Assembly: GCA_014763905.1 (NCBI GenBank)
Contig: JACXUN010000024.1
Span: 1 to 14,611 of the forward strand
Length of the DNA: 14,611 nt
DNA from: Campylobacterales bacterium
Lineage (GTDB): Bacteria > Campylobacterota > Campylobacteria > Campylobacterales > Sulfurovaceae
Reading direction: 5' to 3'
This document shows positions 5,708-13,478 of the stretch, in pieces. Numbering within the stretch: the stretch's first letter is position 1; every line of letters begins with the position of its first letter. A program made the translations under genes and the position numbers. Under the pieces are notes generated by a model. That model did no database searches and was not told the DNA's origin. It worked only from the letters and a program-made list of their open reading frames with translations.

Positions 5708-7042
5708 TTATTTAAAAATTGAGAGTAGAACCCCAGCGGCTACCGCTGAACCGATAACACCGGCTACGTTTGGTCCCATTGCATGCATCAAGAGAATATT
5801 CCCCGGCTTGGCATCCATACCGACTTTGTTAACAACCCGTGCTGCCATTGGAACCGCAGAAACTCCGGCTGCACCAATGAGTGGGTTGATTGGCTCTTTA
5901 GAGAATTTATTCATGATTTTTGCCATAATAACACCTGCTGCCGTACCGGCTGAGAATGCCAAAAGACCAATTACCATAATTCCCATCGTTTCTAGTACTA
6001 GGAACTTGTCAGCTGCCAATTTAGAACCAACACCCAATCCAAGGAAGATAGTTACAATATTGATCAATGCATTTTGCATCGTATCACTCAATCGATCTAC
6101 TACACCACTCTCTTTAAAGAAGTTACCTAAAGCAAATGCCCCAATTAACGGTGTAGACTCCGGTAAAATCAAAATAGAAAACACTAGCACAACAATTGGG
6201 AAAACCAATTTTTCAAGTCGATGAACCTTTCTCTGTACACCCATTTTGATCTGCCGCTCTTCTTTCGTGGTTAATGCTTTCATTATCGGCGGCTGAATAA
6301 CCGGTACCAAAGCCATATAGGAATATGCTGCAACCGCAATGGCTCCCAACATATCCGGTGCCAATCGGTTGGCAATAAAGATTGATGTCGGACCATCCGC
6401 TCCACCGATAATACTGATTGCAGAAGCTTGCTGCAAATCAAAACCAATGAGAACCGCTCCAACCAATGAACCAAAAATACCAAATTGTGCGGCTCCACCT
6501 AATAGTGCCGTTTTAGGATTGGCTAATAGAGGACCAAAATCGGTCATCGCTCCAACCCCCATAAAGATTAAGAGCGGGAAGAACTCATTGGCAATACCCA
6601 TATTATAGATAATCCCCAACATTCCATGTTCCCCTGCCATATGGGCAAGCGGAATATTGGCTAATAATCCTCCAAAAGCAATCGGCAGTAGAAGTAATGG
6701 TTCAAATCCTTTAGCAATTGCTAAATAGAAAAGTAGAAACACAATGAGAATCATAATAATACGTCCCAATGATGACTCAAAAGCTGTCATTGGCCGCTCA
6801 GCATCATGTCCTGCAGGCTCTGAGGTCATCTCTCCGTCTTTAGTATCAAGAATAGCGTTAATCCCGGTAGTCTTCCAAAAGCTATTTGCCAATTCGGCCA
6901 TACTTTTCGACTTATATACATGCTCTTCACTGCTTTGTTCGGTTGCTTCACCCGATGGTGCAGGATTACCTGAAGCTTGTACCATCGTGGTTAATGCAAA
7001 CAGAGCAAAAAACAGTGAGATTAATAACTGTTTAATCCTCAT
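5708..7042 (-). CDS. oadB: Oxaloacetate decarboxylase beta subunit, Na+ pump
   Basis: This is the integral-membrane subunit of the Na+-translocating decarboxylases. It decarboxylates carboxybiotin and couples that to Na+ export. In 444 residues it has [15 protein letters not shown] with Asp168, the counterpart of the essential Asp203 of Klebsiella OadB, then [24 protein letters not shown] and [13 protein letters not shown] near the C-terminus. About ten hydrophobic segments follow residue 93. Compared with Klebsiella OadB it has about 75 extra N-terminal residues: [20 protein letters not shown] looks like a signal peptide, ending near VQAS, followed by a Ser/Glu-rich linker. GGAG 6 nt before the ATG supports this start. 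It begins 3 nt after the oadA stop, so coupling is likely. Confidence 0.96.
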   Translation of the reverse strand: MRIKQLLISLFFALFALTTMVQASGNPAPSGEATEQSSEEHVYKSKSMAELANSFWKTTGINAILDTKDGEMTSEPAGHDAERPMTAFESSLGRIIMILIVFLLFYLAIAKGFEPLLLLPIAFGGLLANIPLAHMAGEHGMLGIIYNMGIANEFFPLLIFMGVGAMTDFGPLLANPKTALLGGAAQFGIFGSLVGAVLIGFDLQQASAISIIGGADGPTSIFIANRLAPDMLGAIAVAAYSYMALVPVIQPPIMKALTTKEERQIKMGVQRKVHRLEKLVFPIVVLVFSILILPESTPLIGAFALGNFFKESGVVDRLSDTMQNALINIVTIFLGLGVGSKLAADKFLVLETMGIMVIGLLAFSAGTAAGVIMAKIMNKFSKEPINPLIGAAGVSAVPMAARVVNKVGMDAKPGNILLMHAMGPNVAGVIGSAVAAGVLLSIFK

Positions 7043-7045
7043 CGA

Positions 7046-7405
7046 TTACTCCATTGTGGCTAGAAGTTGACCATCAGCAACGGTGTCGTTTACTTTTACA
7101 TTGATCGTTGAAACGGTTCCTGATTGCGGTGCAACAATATCAATTTCCATCTTCATTGCTTCTAGGATCATGATAATTTCACCTTCATTGACACTTTCAC
7201 CTGGAGCTTTTAAAATTTTCCAAACATTACCCGGTGTTTGTGAATGAATCTCTACAGAACCGGCTCCACCTGCTGCTGCCGGTGCCGCCACCGGTGCCGG
7301 TGTTGCTGCTTCAGCAACTGGTGTTACTTGAATATCAGCATTTCCTTCTGCTACTTGTACACTATATTTTTTACCGTCGACGACTACTGTATAATTTCCA
7401 CTCAT
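7046..7405 (-). CDS. Possible internally initiated biotin-carrier protein within oadA
   Basis: ATG at 7403-7405 is in frame with oadA and has AGGAG (7414-7418) exactly 8 nt upstream, a better initiation signal than that of oadA itself. Translation from it would give a free 119-residue protein starting MSGNYTVVVDGKKYSVQV, with an Ala/Pro hinge and the biotinyl domain (EAMKM, lysine at residue 85). That is the layout of free-standing biotin carriers. The oadA linker S-T-G-E-K-K is encoded by the Shine-Dalgarno region itself, suggesting that a once-separate carrier gene was fused by loss of the upstream stop. Whether the site is still used is unknown. Confidence 0.4.
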   Translation of the reverse strand: MSGNYTVVVDGKKYSVQVAEGNADIQVTPVAEAATPAPVAAPAAAGGAGSVEIHSQTPGNVWKILKAPGESVNEGEIIMILEAMKMEIDIVAPQSGTVSTINVKVNDTVADGQLLATME

Positions 7406-8848
7406 CTTTTTTTCTCCTGTTGATTGACTGCTGTTTTCTTCTTTACCTTTTCTTACCATTAAAGGACCTTCACCTTTTAGGAATGCGATACCTTTTTTGT
7501 CACATGCCGCAGCTATGAAGATATTCTCTTCGGTTGTCGGAATTTTTTCATCTTCTAACACTTTTTTCCAGTACGCTATTGACTTGGTGACTTCATTATC
7601 GGCTATATCCAATGGATTTTCAGTGGTAGGCTCCAATCCAAGTTTTTGAGAAGCCAACTTAATAATCTCTTCATCTGCTTGAACCGGTGTCTTACCGAAA
7701 TATCCAAGTACCATACGTCCATATCCCGGAGCAATCTGTTTCCAAGGACCAAACATGACGTTGGCATACGCTTGCTGCCAGTAGAATTGGCTAACCGGTG
7801 TAACCGATGTCCCGTAACCACCACGTTCAACTACCTCTTTCATCGCAAGAATAACTTCATCAAACTTATCTAAGTTCCCTGAATCTCTCATCATTTGGGT
7901 ATTGGCGGTTAACGCACCACCCGGCATTGGAGAGAATGGAATCAATGGAGAAACTTGTGTTGCTTCCGGTGGAATCATATAATCGGCTAAACACTCTTTG
8001 AGTCGATCTTCATATTTGAGGATTTTGCTCAGCTCCAAATCACCAAGATTATAGTTACTTCCCTTCGTTGCGTGAAGCATCGTTAAGATATCCGGCTGAG
8101 AGGTTCCGCCACTTACCGGACTAGCAGCCATATCGATACCGTTGGCACCCGCTTCTAAAGCCGCTAAATAAGCAGCAACCGATACACCGGCTGTCTCATG
8201 CGTATGAAGGCGTAAATGTACCTCTTCACCCACTAATCTTCTTGCCATTGAGATCGTCTCAAATACTTTAGTCGGATTGGATGTTCCTGATGCGTCTTTG
8301 AAACAGAGGCTGTCAAATTGGATACCTGAATCTAAAATGCTTCGTAGCGTCTTTTCGTAGAAAGCCACATCATGAGCCCCTTTACAACCCGGAGGAAGAT
8401 CCATCATGGTCACGACCACTTCATGATTCATACCGTTTCTTTTGATCGCAGCGGCACTATATTCAAGGTTTTGAACATCATTCAATGCATCGAAGTTTCG
8501 TACCGTTGTGGTTCCGTGTTTTGCAAACATTTTTGCAAAAAGATCAATCATCTCACGACTTCCGGTGTCGAGCATTACTGTATTGATACCCCGAGATAGT
8601 ACTTGGAGATTGGCTTTTGGTCCTACAATCTCTCTAAACTTATCCATCATTACAAATGCATCTTCTTGCAGGTAGAAATAGAGACTTTGGAAGCGAGCTC
8701 CCCCTCCAAATTCAAAGTGGTTAATCCCCGCTTGTTTAGCAGCCTCTACCGCCGGTAAAAAGTCGTTCATGAGAACACGCCCACCAAAAACAGATTGGAA
8801 TCCGTCTCTAAAGGTGGTGTCCATCACATCAATATATTTTTTTGCCAT
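7046..8848 (-). CDS. oadA: Oxaloacetate decarboxylase alpha / pyruvate carboxylase subunit B
   Basis: The 600-residue protein transfers a carboxyl group between oxaloacetate and biotin. The carboxyltransferase barrel starts with DTTFRDGFQS (metal ligand Asp15), carries Lys184 in CFKDASG (the carbamylated lysine position) and RLHTHETAG with metal ligands His215 and His217. A conserved carboxylase domain follows to about 465. After a Ser/Gly linker and an Ala/Pro-rich hinge (about 510-530) comes a biotinyl domain with EAMKM (biotinylated Lys566). The Campylobacter-type proteins of this family are usually called PycB and work with a separate biotin carboxylase; direct linkage to oadG and oadB favours the Na+-pump alpha subunit, though both roles are possible. 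An internal start at Met482 is described separately. AAGG before the ATG supports the start. Confidence 0.95.
   Translation of the reverse strand: MAKKYIDVMDTTFRDGFQSVFGGRVLMNDFLPAVEAAKQAGINHFEFGGGARFQSLYFYLQEDAFVMMDKFREIVGPKANLQVLSRGINTVMLDTGSREMIDLFAKMFAKHGTTTVRNFDALNDVQNLEYSAAAIKRNGMNHEVVVTMMDLPPGCKGAHDVAFYEKTLRSILDSGIQFDSLCFKDASGTSNPTKVFETISMARRLVGEEVHLRLHTHETAGVSVAAYLAALEAGANGIDMAASPVSGGTSQPDILTMLHATKGSNYNLGDLELSKILKYEDRLKECLADYMIPPEATQVSPLIPFSPMPGGALTANTQMMRDSGNLDKFDEVILAMKEVVERGGYGTSVTPVSQFYWQQAYANVMFGPWKQIAPGYGRMVLGYFGKTPVQADEEIIKLASQKLGLEPTTENPLDIADNEVTKSIAYWKKVLEDEKIPTTEENIFIAAACDKKGIAFLKGEGPLMVRKGKEENSSQSTGEKKMSGNYTVVVDGKKYSVQVAEGNADIQVTPVAEAATPAPVAAPAAAGGAGSVEIHSQTPGNVWKILKAPGESVNEGEIIMILEAMKMEIDIVAPQSGTVSTINVKVNDTVADGQLLATME
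7414..7418 (-). promoter_or_regulatory. Internal Shine-Dalgarno in oadA
   Basis: AGGAG followed by an A-rich 8-nt spacer and an in-frame ATG. It sits precisely at the junction between the carboxylase domain and the biotin-carrier portion, and not at a random place in the gene. Confidence 0.55.
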
Positions 8849-8863
8849 CTCATACCTTCATCA

Positions 8864-9115
8864 TTAAGATTTATTTTTACAAAATTCATTGACCGCAGCA
8901 ACAATTGCAGCAATTCTCGCTTTTTCGTCTTCATCGGTTCTACTAGGAGCCGGTTTTTTTGCTGTCGATGCCGGAGTCGTTTCGGGGAAATATTTGTTGA
9001 TCAGGTAAGCCTGAAGTTTAACCGCTAGGATAACAATATAGAGAAAAAGATACACTACTCCCATCCCCAGCAGCATAAACTTAACACTTTCAGCAAGTAA
9101 GTTTACTTCTGCCAT
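8864..9115 (-). CDS. oadG: Oxaloacetate decarboxylase gamma subunit
   Basis: A small 83-residue membrane protein with one N-terminal transmembrane helix (about residues 10-33), a Pro/Ala/Ser/Thr-rich linker (44-60) and a short charged C-terminus ending ARIAAIVAAVNEFCKNKS. The A-x-I-A-A-I-x-A-A-V tail is typical of OadG, which anchors the alpha subunit to the beta subunit at the inner membrane. The histidine-rich metal-binding tail of some OadG proteins is absent: there are no histidines. AGAGG 5 nt before the ATG supports the start. It is the first gene of the oad group, 15 bp before oadA. The 68-bp gap before it (9116-9183) contains only AT-rich sequence with short dyads. Confidence 0.9.
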   Translation of the reverse strand: MAEVNLLAESVKFMLLGMGVVYLFLYIVILAVKLQAYLINKYFPETTPASTAKKPAPSRTDEDEKARIAAIVAAVNEFCKNKS

Positions 9116-9183
9116 ACAAACCTCTTTTCTTTCATGGATTTTAGATAGCTTATTCTATCAATTTTTGCTTTTAAAAGCTTGAT

Positions 9184-10578
9184 TTATCGCCACTTTCGCT
9201 GACGATTCATTTTGCGTGCTACTTTTTGTTCAAGTTCATATTGATCCATCATATCATTCACCGTATCGAGGTCAAACCCTATCTGTTCCCCTCTGTTTTT
9301 TTCCTCTTTTAACAGCAGTGTAACGACGCGTTCGACAAACTCATGATAATCCATATCTTCCATACTGTCGATAAAATCGATCGCACACGGTTCAACTTCA
9401 ACTTGACGCACTTTTTCTTCTAGCGTATTAAAATTAGGACACCCCTCTTCATCGATTGGCTTATCGAGGGACATGGTTGCCAATTTCATATCGGCCCCTA
9501 CCTCTTTTTGGATACGCTGAAGCTCTTTAAACTCATCAGTTGAGACCAGTGTGATCGCTTTGCCTCGCTTTCCGGCACGTCCGGTACGTCCGATTCGATG
9601 GACATAGCTCTGTGGATCAAATGGGATATGGTAGTTAAACACGTGCGTCACCTGCTTGACATCCAGTCCTCTAGCCGCAACATCCGTTGCCACCAAAATC
9701 TGTATCTGATTACGCCGATAGGATTTTATCACCTCATCCCGCTCTGTCTGTTCCAGATCACCATGCAGCCCTTTGGCATTAAACCCTAATGCTTCAAGAT
9801 GTTCGGTCAATCGGTCGACTTCCCGTTTCATCCGACAAAAAACCATACATTTTTTGATCTTCTCTTGTTCCAAGAGCTGAACAATCGCCGCATCTCTTTG
9901 TGACTCGTCGATCACATAATAGTACTGATCGATACTGTGATTATTGGTCGTACTCTCTTCTTGATTGACGACCGAGATAAACTGCGGTGAGGATAGAATC
10001 TCATCGGCCAGTGCTTTAATCGGTTCCGGCATGGTTGCCGAGAAAAGGAGTGTTTGGCGATTTTGAGGAATATACTCAAATATCTCTTTGATATCATCCA
10101 AAAATCCCATATCCAACATCTCATCCGCTTCATCCAAGACGACTACTTCCGGATTGAAGCTATCGATCTTGCCTTTTTTGTAGAGATCTTTGAGTCGTCC
10201 CGGTGTGGCGACCACCACCTGAACTCCTTTATTGATCAAAGCAATTTGCCGTCCATATCCGACTCCACCGTAAACGGTCAGAGTTCGGATATTGGCAAAA
10301 CGTCCCAGATGGAACAGCTCATCGCTCACTTGCGTCGCCAACTCTCTTGTCGGGGTCAAAATCAATGCCCGCTCAATCTCTTTGTTCGCCATTTTATTCA
10401 TTATCGGTAAACCAAATGCTGCAGTTTTACCGGTACCGGTATGGGCTTGCCCTACCAAATCCTGTCCCTCTTCAATAATCGGGATTACCATCTCTTGAAT
10501 CAGGCTTGGTTCCTTAAAACCGGCTATTTTAATACCCTTCAAAAGCTCTTTATGAAAATCAAACTCATTAAATGTCAA
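9184..10578 (-). CDS. DEAD-box RNA helicase
   Basis: A complete 464-residue DEAD-box protein that would unwind RNA in ribosome assembly, mRNA decay or cold adaptation. Motifs in order: Q-motif FKEPSLIQ (Gln28), motif I AHTGTGKT (45-52), PTREL (76-80), TPGR (125-128), DEAD (149-152), SAT (180-182), VATDVAARGLD (296-306) and HRIGRTGR (327-334). The C-terminal tail after about 385 is acidic and then basic, ending in R/K/W-rich residues, probably for RNA binding. It belongs to the RhlE/DeaD/CsdA group; I cannot assign the exact member. The start is TTG at 10576-10578. There is no nearby in-frame ATG, GAAGG lies 9 nt upstream, and the Q-motif region needs these N-terminal residues. Confidence 0.95.
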   Translation of the reverse strand: MTFNEFDFHKELLKGIKIAGFKEPSLIQEMVIPIIEEGQDLVGQAHTGTGKTAAFGLPIMNKMANKEIERALILTPTRELATQVSDELFHLGRFANIRTLTVYGGVGYGRQIALINKGVQVVVATPGRLKDLYKKGKIDSFNPEVVVLDEADEMLDMGFLDDIKEIFEYIPQNRQTLLFSATMPEPIKALADEILSSPQFISVVNQEESTTNNHSIDQYYYVIDESQRDAAIVQLLEQEKIKKCMVFCRMKREVDRLTEHLEALGFNAKGLHGDLEQTERDEVIKSYRRNQIQILVATDVAARGLDVKQVTHVFNYHIPFDPQSYVHRIGRTGRAGKRGKAITLVSTDEFKELQRIQKEVGADMKLATMSLDKPIDEEGCPNFNTLEEKVRQVEVEPCAIDFIDSMEDMDYHEFVERVVTLLLKEEKNRGEQIGFDLDTVNDMMDQYELEQKVARKMNRQRKWR

Positions 10579-10587
10579 ATTCTATTA

Positions 10588-10592
10588 CCTTC
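10588..10592 (-). promoter_or_regulatory. Shine-Dalgarno for the TTG start of the helicase
   Basis: GAAGG lies 9 nt before the TTG and overlaps the TGA stop of uppP at 10591-10593. This decides the non-ATG start and ties helicase translation to termination of uppP. Confidence 0.6.
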
Positions 10593-11355
10593 ACACTATC
10601 ATCAATAGGAGTATCCCAAAGAGAATTCGATACACTCCAAACGCCACAAACGTAAAACGTTGTAAAAAAGCTATCAAAAGTTTTATGGTCAAATAGGCTA
10701 CGACAAATGCGACCACAAACCCAACGACAAATGCTGTTAAATCAGCTCCCATAAAATCTTCATAGTGCTTTAATAGATCATAACCGCTTACTGCCATCAT
10801 GACCGGTATGGCTAACAAAAAAGAGAACTCTGTCGAGGCTTTTCGATTCACCCCGCTGAGCATACCCGCAATAATCGTTGAACCGGCACGACTGGTTCCC
10901 GGCACTAATGATAGCACCTGCCCCAATCCGATCCAGATCGATTGCGACCAACTGATCTCTTCAATATCTTTGGAAGGAGATTTTTCATCTTGATGAAAAT
11001 ACTCTACCACTATAAAGATGATTCCACCGACAATAAACATCCATGCTACGGTATCAACGGTAAAAATTTCTTTGACCCAATCTTTCAGTATAAAACCTAC
11101 AATTGCCAAAGGCAAGAAAGCAACAAAAACTTTCTGCCAAAGCGTTATCTCTTTGAGATTGATCTTCTCGCAATAGAGTATCAATACCGCTAAAATTGCA
11201 GCGAACTGAATAATCACCTCATATGCTTTGACAACCGCACTCTGTTCTACCCCTAAAAACTGACTGGCAACGATCATATGCCCGGTCGAGGAGATGGGCA
11301 AAAACTCTGTAAATCCTTCGATGATACCGATTATTATGGCTTGTAAAATGTCCAT
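10591..11355 (-). CDS. uppP: Undecaprenyl-diphosphate phosphatase
   Basis: An inner-membrane enzyme that removes a phosphate from undecaprenyl pyrophosphate, regenerating the lipid carrier for peptidoglycan and surface polysaccharide; it is also known as BacA from bacitracin resistance. The 254-residue protein carries both family signatures: EGFTEFLPISSTGH at 13-26 (Glu13, Glu17, His26) and PGTSRAGST at 152-160 (Arg156). It has about eight hydrophobic segments and normal family length. AGGA about 9 nt before the ATG supports the start. It precedes the DEAD-box helicase by only 12 bp. The 93 bp between it and serB holds AT-rich sequence with a possible but unconvincing promoter. Confidence 0.96.
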   Translation of the reverse strand: MDILQAIIIGIIEGFTEFLPISSTGHMIVASQFLGVEQSAVVKAYEVIIQFAAILAVLILYCEKINLKEITLWQKVFVAFLPLAIVGFILKDWVKEIFTVDTVAWMFIVGGIIFIVVEYFHQDEKSPSKDIEEISWSQSIWIGLGQVLSLVPGTSRAGSTIIAGMLSGVNRKASTEFSFLLAIPVMMAVSGYDLLKHYEDFMGADLTAFVVGFVVAFVVAYLTIKLLIAFLQRFTFVAFGVYRILFGILLLMIV

Positions 11356-11448
11356 GGAACTATATCCTATATTAATTTAGTTGAAATTATGACTTAATTA
11401 ACGAAAATCTATTAAAAAAACGTTATGAATGCAACCGATGTAGAGGTT

Positions 11449-12072
11449 TTAATCAATTATGGTTAAAATCTCTCGCAAATCTTTCTGTTCGACACAGTGT
11501 GTCGCTGCCTCTTTGAGTACCGGTTTGGCACAAAATGCAACTCGGGTATCGGCATGTTCAAACATACTTAGATCATTGGCACCGTCACCAACTACTAAGG
11601 TATCGGTTCTGGAGACTCCCAGTAAATTTTGTAATCGAACAATCATATCTCCTTTAGAGAATCCAAACATCATGTCACCCCCCACACGACCAGTAAGGAT
11701 ACCGTTATCTTCATGTAGTATATTAGAGAAATCGGCATCGATGCCCAGTGCTTGACAAGCCGGAGAGGTGGCATTTCTAAAACCGCCGGAAAAACACACC
11801 ACTTTATAGCCACGATCTTTCAGTCCGGCAACCACTTCAAAGGCTCCCGGCATCAACGGCAGGTTTTGACAAATTTCGTCTACTTTAGCTTTTGGCAATC
11901 CCTCTAGGAGTTCTACTCTGGTGGTCAAGGCTTTAAAAAAATCTAACTCTCCCTGCATCGCTCGTTGGGTAATGGCAGCTACCTCTTTTTCTAATCCTAA
12001 CGGAGCGGCTAAAAAATCTATGGTCTCCCCGTCCATAAGCGTCGAGTCAAAATCAAATACGGCCAATTTCAT
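11449..12072 (-). CDS. serB: Phosphoserine phosphatase (HAD family)
   Basis: It catalyses the last step of serine synthesis, phosphoserine to serine. The 207-residue protein has DFDSTLMDGETID with nucleophile Asp7 and acid Asp9 and the conserved Glu16, Arg52 (TRVELL), Ser95-Gly-Gly (FSGGF), Lys140 (GFSKGD) and GDGANDLSM with Asp163 and Asp167. These residues, including the Glu and Arg that recognise the serine part, favour phosphoserine over other HAD substrates. It is a catalytic domain only, without the N-terminal ACT-like extension of longer SerB proteins. The start is preceded by AGAGG at unusually long spacing (12 nt) and GAAGG directly abutting the ATG, so initiation may be inefficient. 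A minus-strand TATAAT at 12108-12113 is a likely -10 box. Confidence 0.93.
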   Translation of the reverse strand: MKLAVFDFDSTLMDGETIDFLAAPLGLEKEVAAITQRAMQGELDFFKALTTRVELLEGLPKAKVDEICQNLPLMPGAFEVVAGLKDRGYKVVCFSGGFRNATSPACQALGIDADFSNILHEDNGILTGRVGGDMMFGFSKGDMIVRLQNLLGVSRTDTLVVGDGANDLSMFEHADTRVAFCAKPVLKEAATHCVEQKDLREILTIID

Positions 12073-12107
12073 CCTTCTATACTACCTCTATGTTAATTTT
12101 TGATAGA

Positions 12108-12113
12108 ATTATA
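12108..12113 (-). promoter_or_regulatory. Probable -10 box of serB in the serB-metF divergent region
   Basis: Minus-strand TATAAT lies about 35 nt before the serB ATG; no -35 hexamer is at the right distance. On the opposite strand the overlapping TAGAAT at 12104-12109 could serve metF. If both are real the two divergent promoters overlap and would compete. Confidence 0.4.
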
Positions 12114-12144
12114 GCCAATTAATATTTAGGACGTATATCAACGC

Positions 12145-13071
12145 ATGTTTGAAAAATTTTGCAATCGACTTCATAGTGATCAACCCTTTATCACCGTAGA
12201 GATCACGCCGCCGCACGGGGCTTCTATTGATGGCGTAATTGAGACCATTGAGCGTCTCAAACTGGATGAAAAAGTTACCGGTTTTTCCGTAACCGATAAC
12301 CCCTTGGCTAAACTTAAAATGTCCGGTATCCTCTCCGCTATCAAAGTACAACAGCGTTTTGAAAAACCGGTTATAGCAACCATGAGTATGCGGGACACCA
12401 ATAAACTCTCGTTGCAATCAACCTTATTAGGAGCCAATGATTTTAATCTGCGTACCATTTTGGCTCTCACCGGTGATCCGGCAAAACTCTCCGATCAACC
12501 GGAGGTTAAAGGCGTATTGGAACGGGATTCAACCCTACTGCTCAGCATTATTTATCATCTCAATAAGGGCGTAGACTACAGTAACAAGGAACTCAATCCA
12601 AAACCCAGACCAATCTATCCTTTTGCGGTCTCCAATGCCTATGCCAAAGATATGCGTCATATCAAAAAGAAAATGTTAAAAAAGCTGAACTACGGTGCTA
12701 GAGGCATTATCACCCAGCCGGTTTATGATCTGGAAAATGCCAAAGAGCTGATAGCCATTTTTGAAGAGTGTAAAGCAGAAAGTATTCGCGAAACCGCCAA
12801 AGAGGCAGAGCTTATTTTGGGACAGTTTCCGGTTGTACGTGCCAAAACCGCCAATTTTATCTCTGATAAAGTGCCGGGAATTACGGTTCCCAAAGATATT
12901 ATCGATGAAATGAACCTTGCCAGCATGGATGGCGAAGAGAGAGAGCAAGAGGTTGGTTTCGCCCTTTCCAAAAATGTTTTTGATCAAATTATGCAGATCC
13001 ATTCGAAAGTTCACCTCATGACCCACAATCGATTTGATCTCTGTAGCCAGCTAATCGGTGAAAATTATTAA
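12145..13071 (+). CDS. metF: Methylenetetrahydrofolate reductase
   Basis: This FAD enzyme reduces 5,10-methylene-THF to 5-methyl-THF, supplying methyl groups for methionine and, in some autotrophs, one-carbon flow. The 308-residue protein shows the family's FITVEITPP start with Glu19, the counterpart of catalytic Glu28 in E. coli. It also has ATMSMRDTNK (79-88), LALTGDP with Asp111 in the position of E. coli Asp120, ITQPVYD (189-195, Gln191) and VPGITVP (243-249). It is divergent from the enterobacterial enzyme but of normal length. AGGA lies 13 nt before the ATG, a long spacing; no better start is seen. It is transcribed away from serB, so two genes of serine/one-carbon metabolism share one control region. 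Confidence 0.9.
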   Translation: MFEKFCNRLHSDQPFITVEITPPHGASIDGVIETIERLKLDEKVTGFSVTDNPLAKLKMSGILSAIKVQQRFEKPVIATMSMRDTNKLSLQSTLLGANDFNLRTILALTGDPAKLSDQPEVKGVLERDSTLLLSIIYHLNKGVDYSNKELNPKPRPIYPFAVSNAYAKDMRHIKKKMLKKLNYGARGIITQPVYDLENAKELIAIFEECKAESIRETAKEAELILGQFPVVRAKTANFISDKVPGITVPKDIIDEMNLASMDGEEREQEVGFALSKNVFDQIMQIHSKVHLMTHNRFDLCSQLIGENY

Positions 13072-13081
13072 TATATTAAGA

Positions 13082-13087
13082 TATAAT
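13082..13087 (+). promoter_or_regulatory. Probable -10 box for the FUN14-lpxB unit
   Basis: TATAAT is exact and lies about 31 nt before the next start codon, just after the metF stop. The -35 position reads TGAAAA, a weak match. The unit may therefore be transcribed independently of metF. Confidence 0.5.
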
Positions 13088-13118
13088 ACACGCGAAAAAA
13101 ATAAAATAAGGTAAAGAT

Positions 13119-13478
13119 ATGAATGAAGAGTATGCAGTAAATCATACCACAACCAGCAATACGGTAACAGAGCAGAGCGGTTTTCCTTTTTTAGAAATGG
13201 GAACCAGTTTTGTCATCGGTTTGGCAATCGGCTATTTTTTGAAGAAGAGCTTTAAATTGCTTCTATTGCTTCTGGGGCTTGGATTGGTCGTTCTTTTTGT
13301 ACTGGAGTCACAAGGCTACTTTGCGCTTAATGATCAGATGATACAAAACGGTGTTTCGTCCGGTGTCAGCAGCTTTCAATCTCTAGTCGGAATGTTAAAA
13401 GATCGACTTGCCAATATGGAACTCACCACCGGTGCCGGAGCGATTGCCGGATTCTTTGCCGGAATCAAATTCGGATAA
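13119..13478 (+). CDS. FUN14-family small membrane protein
   Basis: A 119-residue membrane protein. A polar, Thr/Ser-rich N-terminus (1-25) is followed by a Gly-rich membrane segment with GLAIGYFLKKSFK (34-46), a Leu-rich second segment (47-63), a soluble loop and a final Gly/Ala-rich hydrophobic segment (103-119). The G-x-x-x-GY-x-x-KKS-x-K pattern, hydrophobic hairpin and terminal small-residue helix match the FUN14 domain (family of the mitochondrial receptor FUNDC1), whose bacterial role is unknown. TAAGG 7 nt before the ATG supports the start. Its stop codon directly abuts the lpxB start, so the proteins are probably made together at the inner membrane. Confidence 0.75.
   Translation: MNEEYAVNHTTTSNTVTEQSGFPFLEMGTSFVIGLAIGYFLKKSFKLLLLLLGLGLVVLFVLESQGYFALNDQMIQNGVSSGVSSFQSLVGMLKDRLANMELTTGAGAIAGFFAGIKFG

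Noticed and set aside
5808..6608. Several + strand frames opposite oadB
   Set aside because: They are low-complexity antisense shadows of a conserved membrane protein.
9116..9183. GCTTTTAAAAGC palindrome and GATAG/CTATC dyad between the helicase and oadG as promoter or terminator
   Set aside because: The dyads are short and AT-rich without a T-tract, and TTGATA has no -10 at an acceptable distance.
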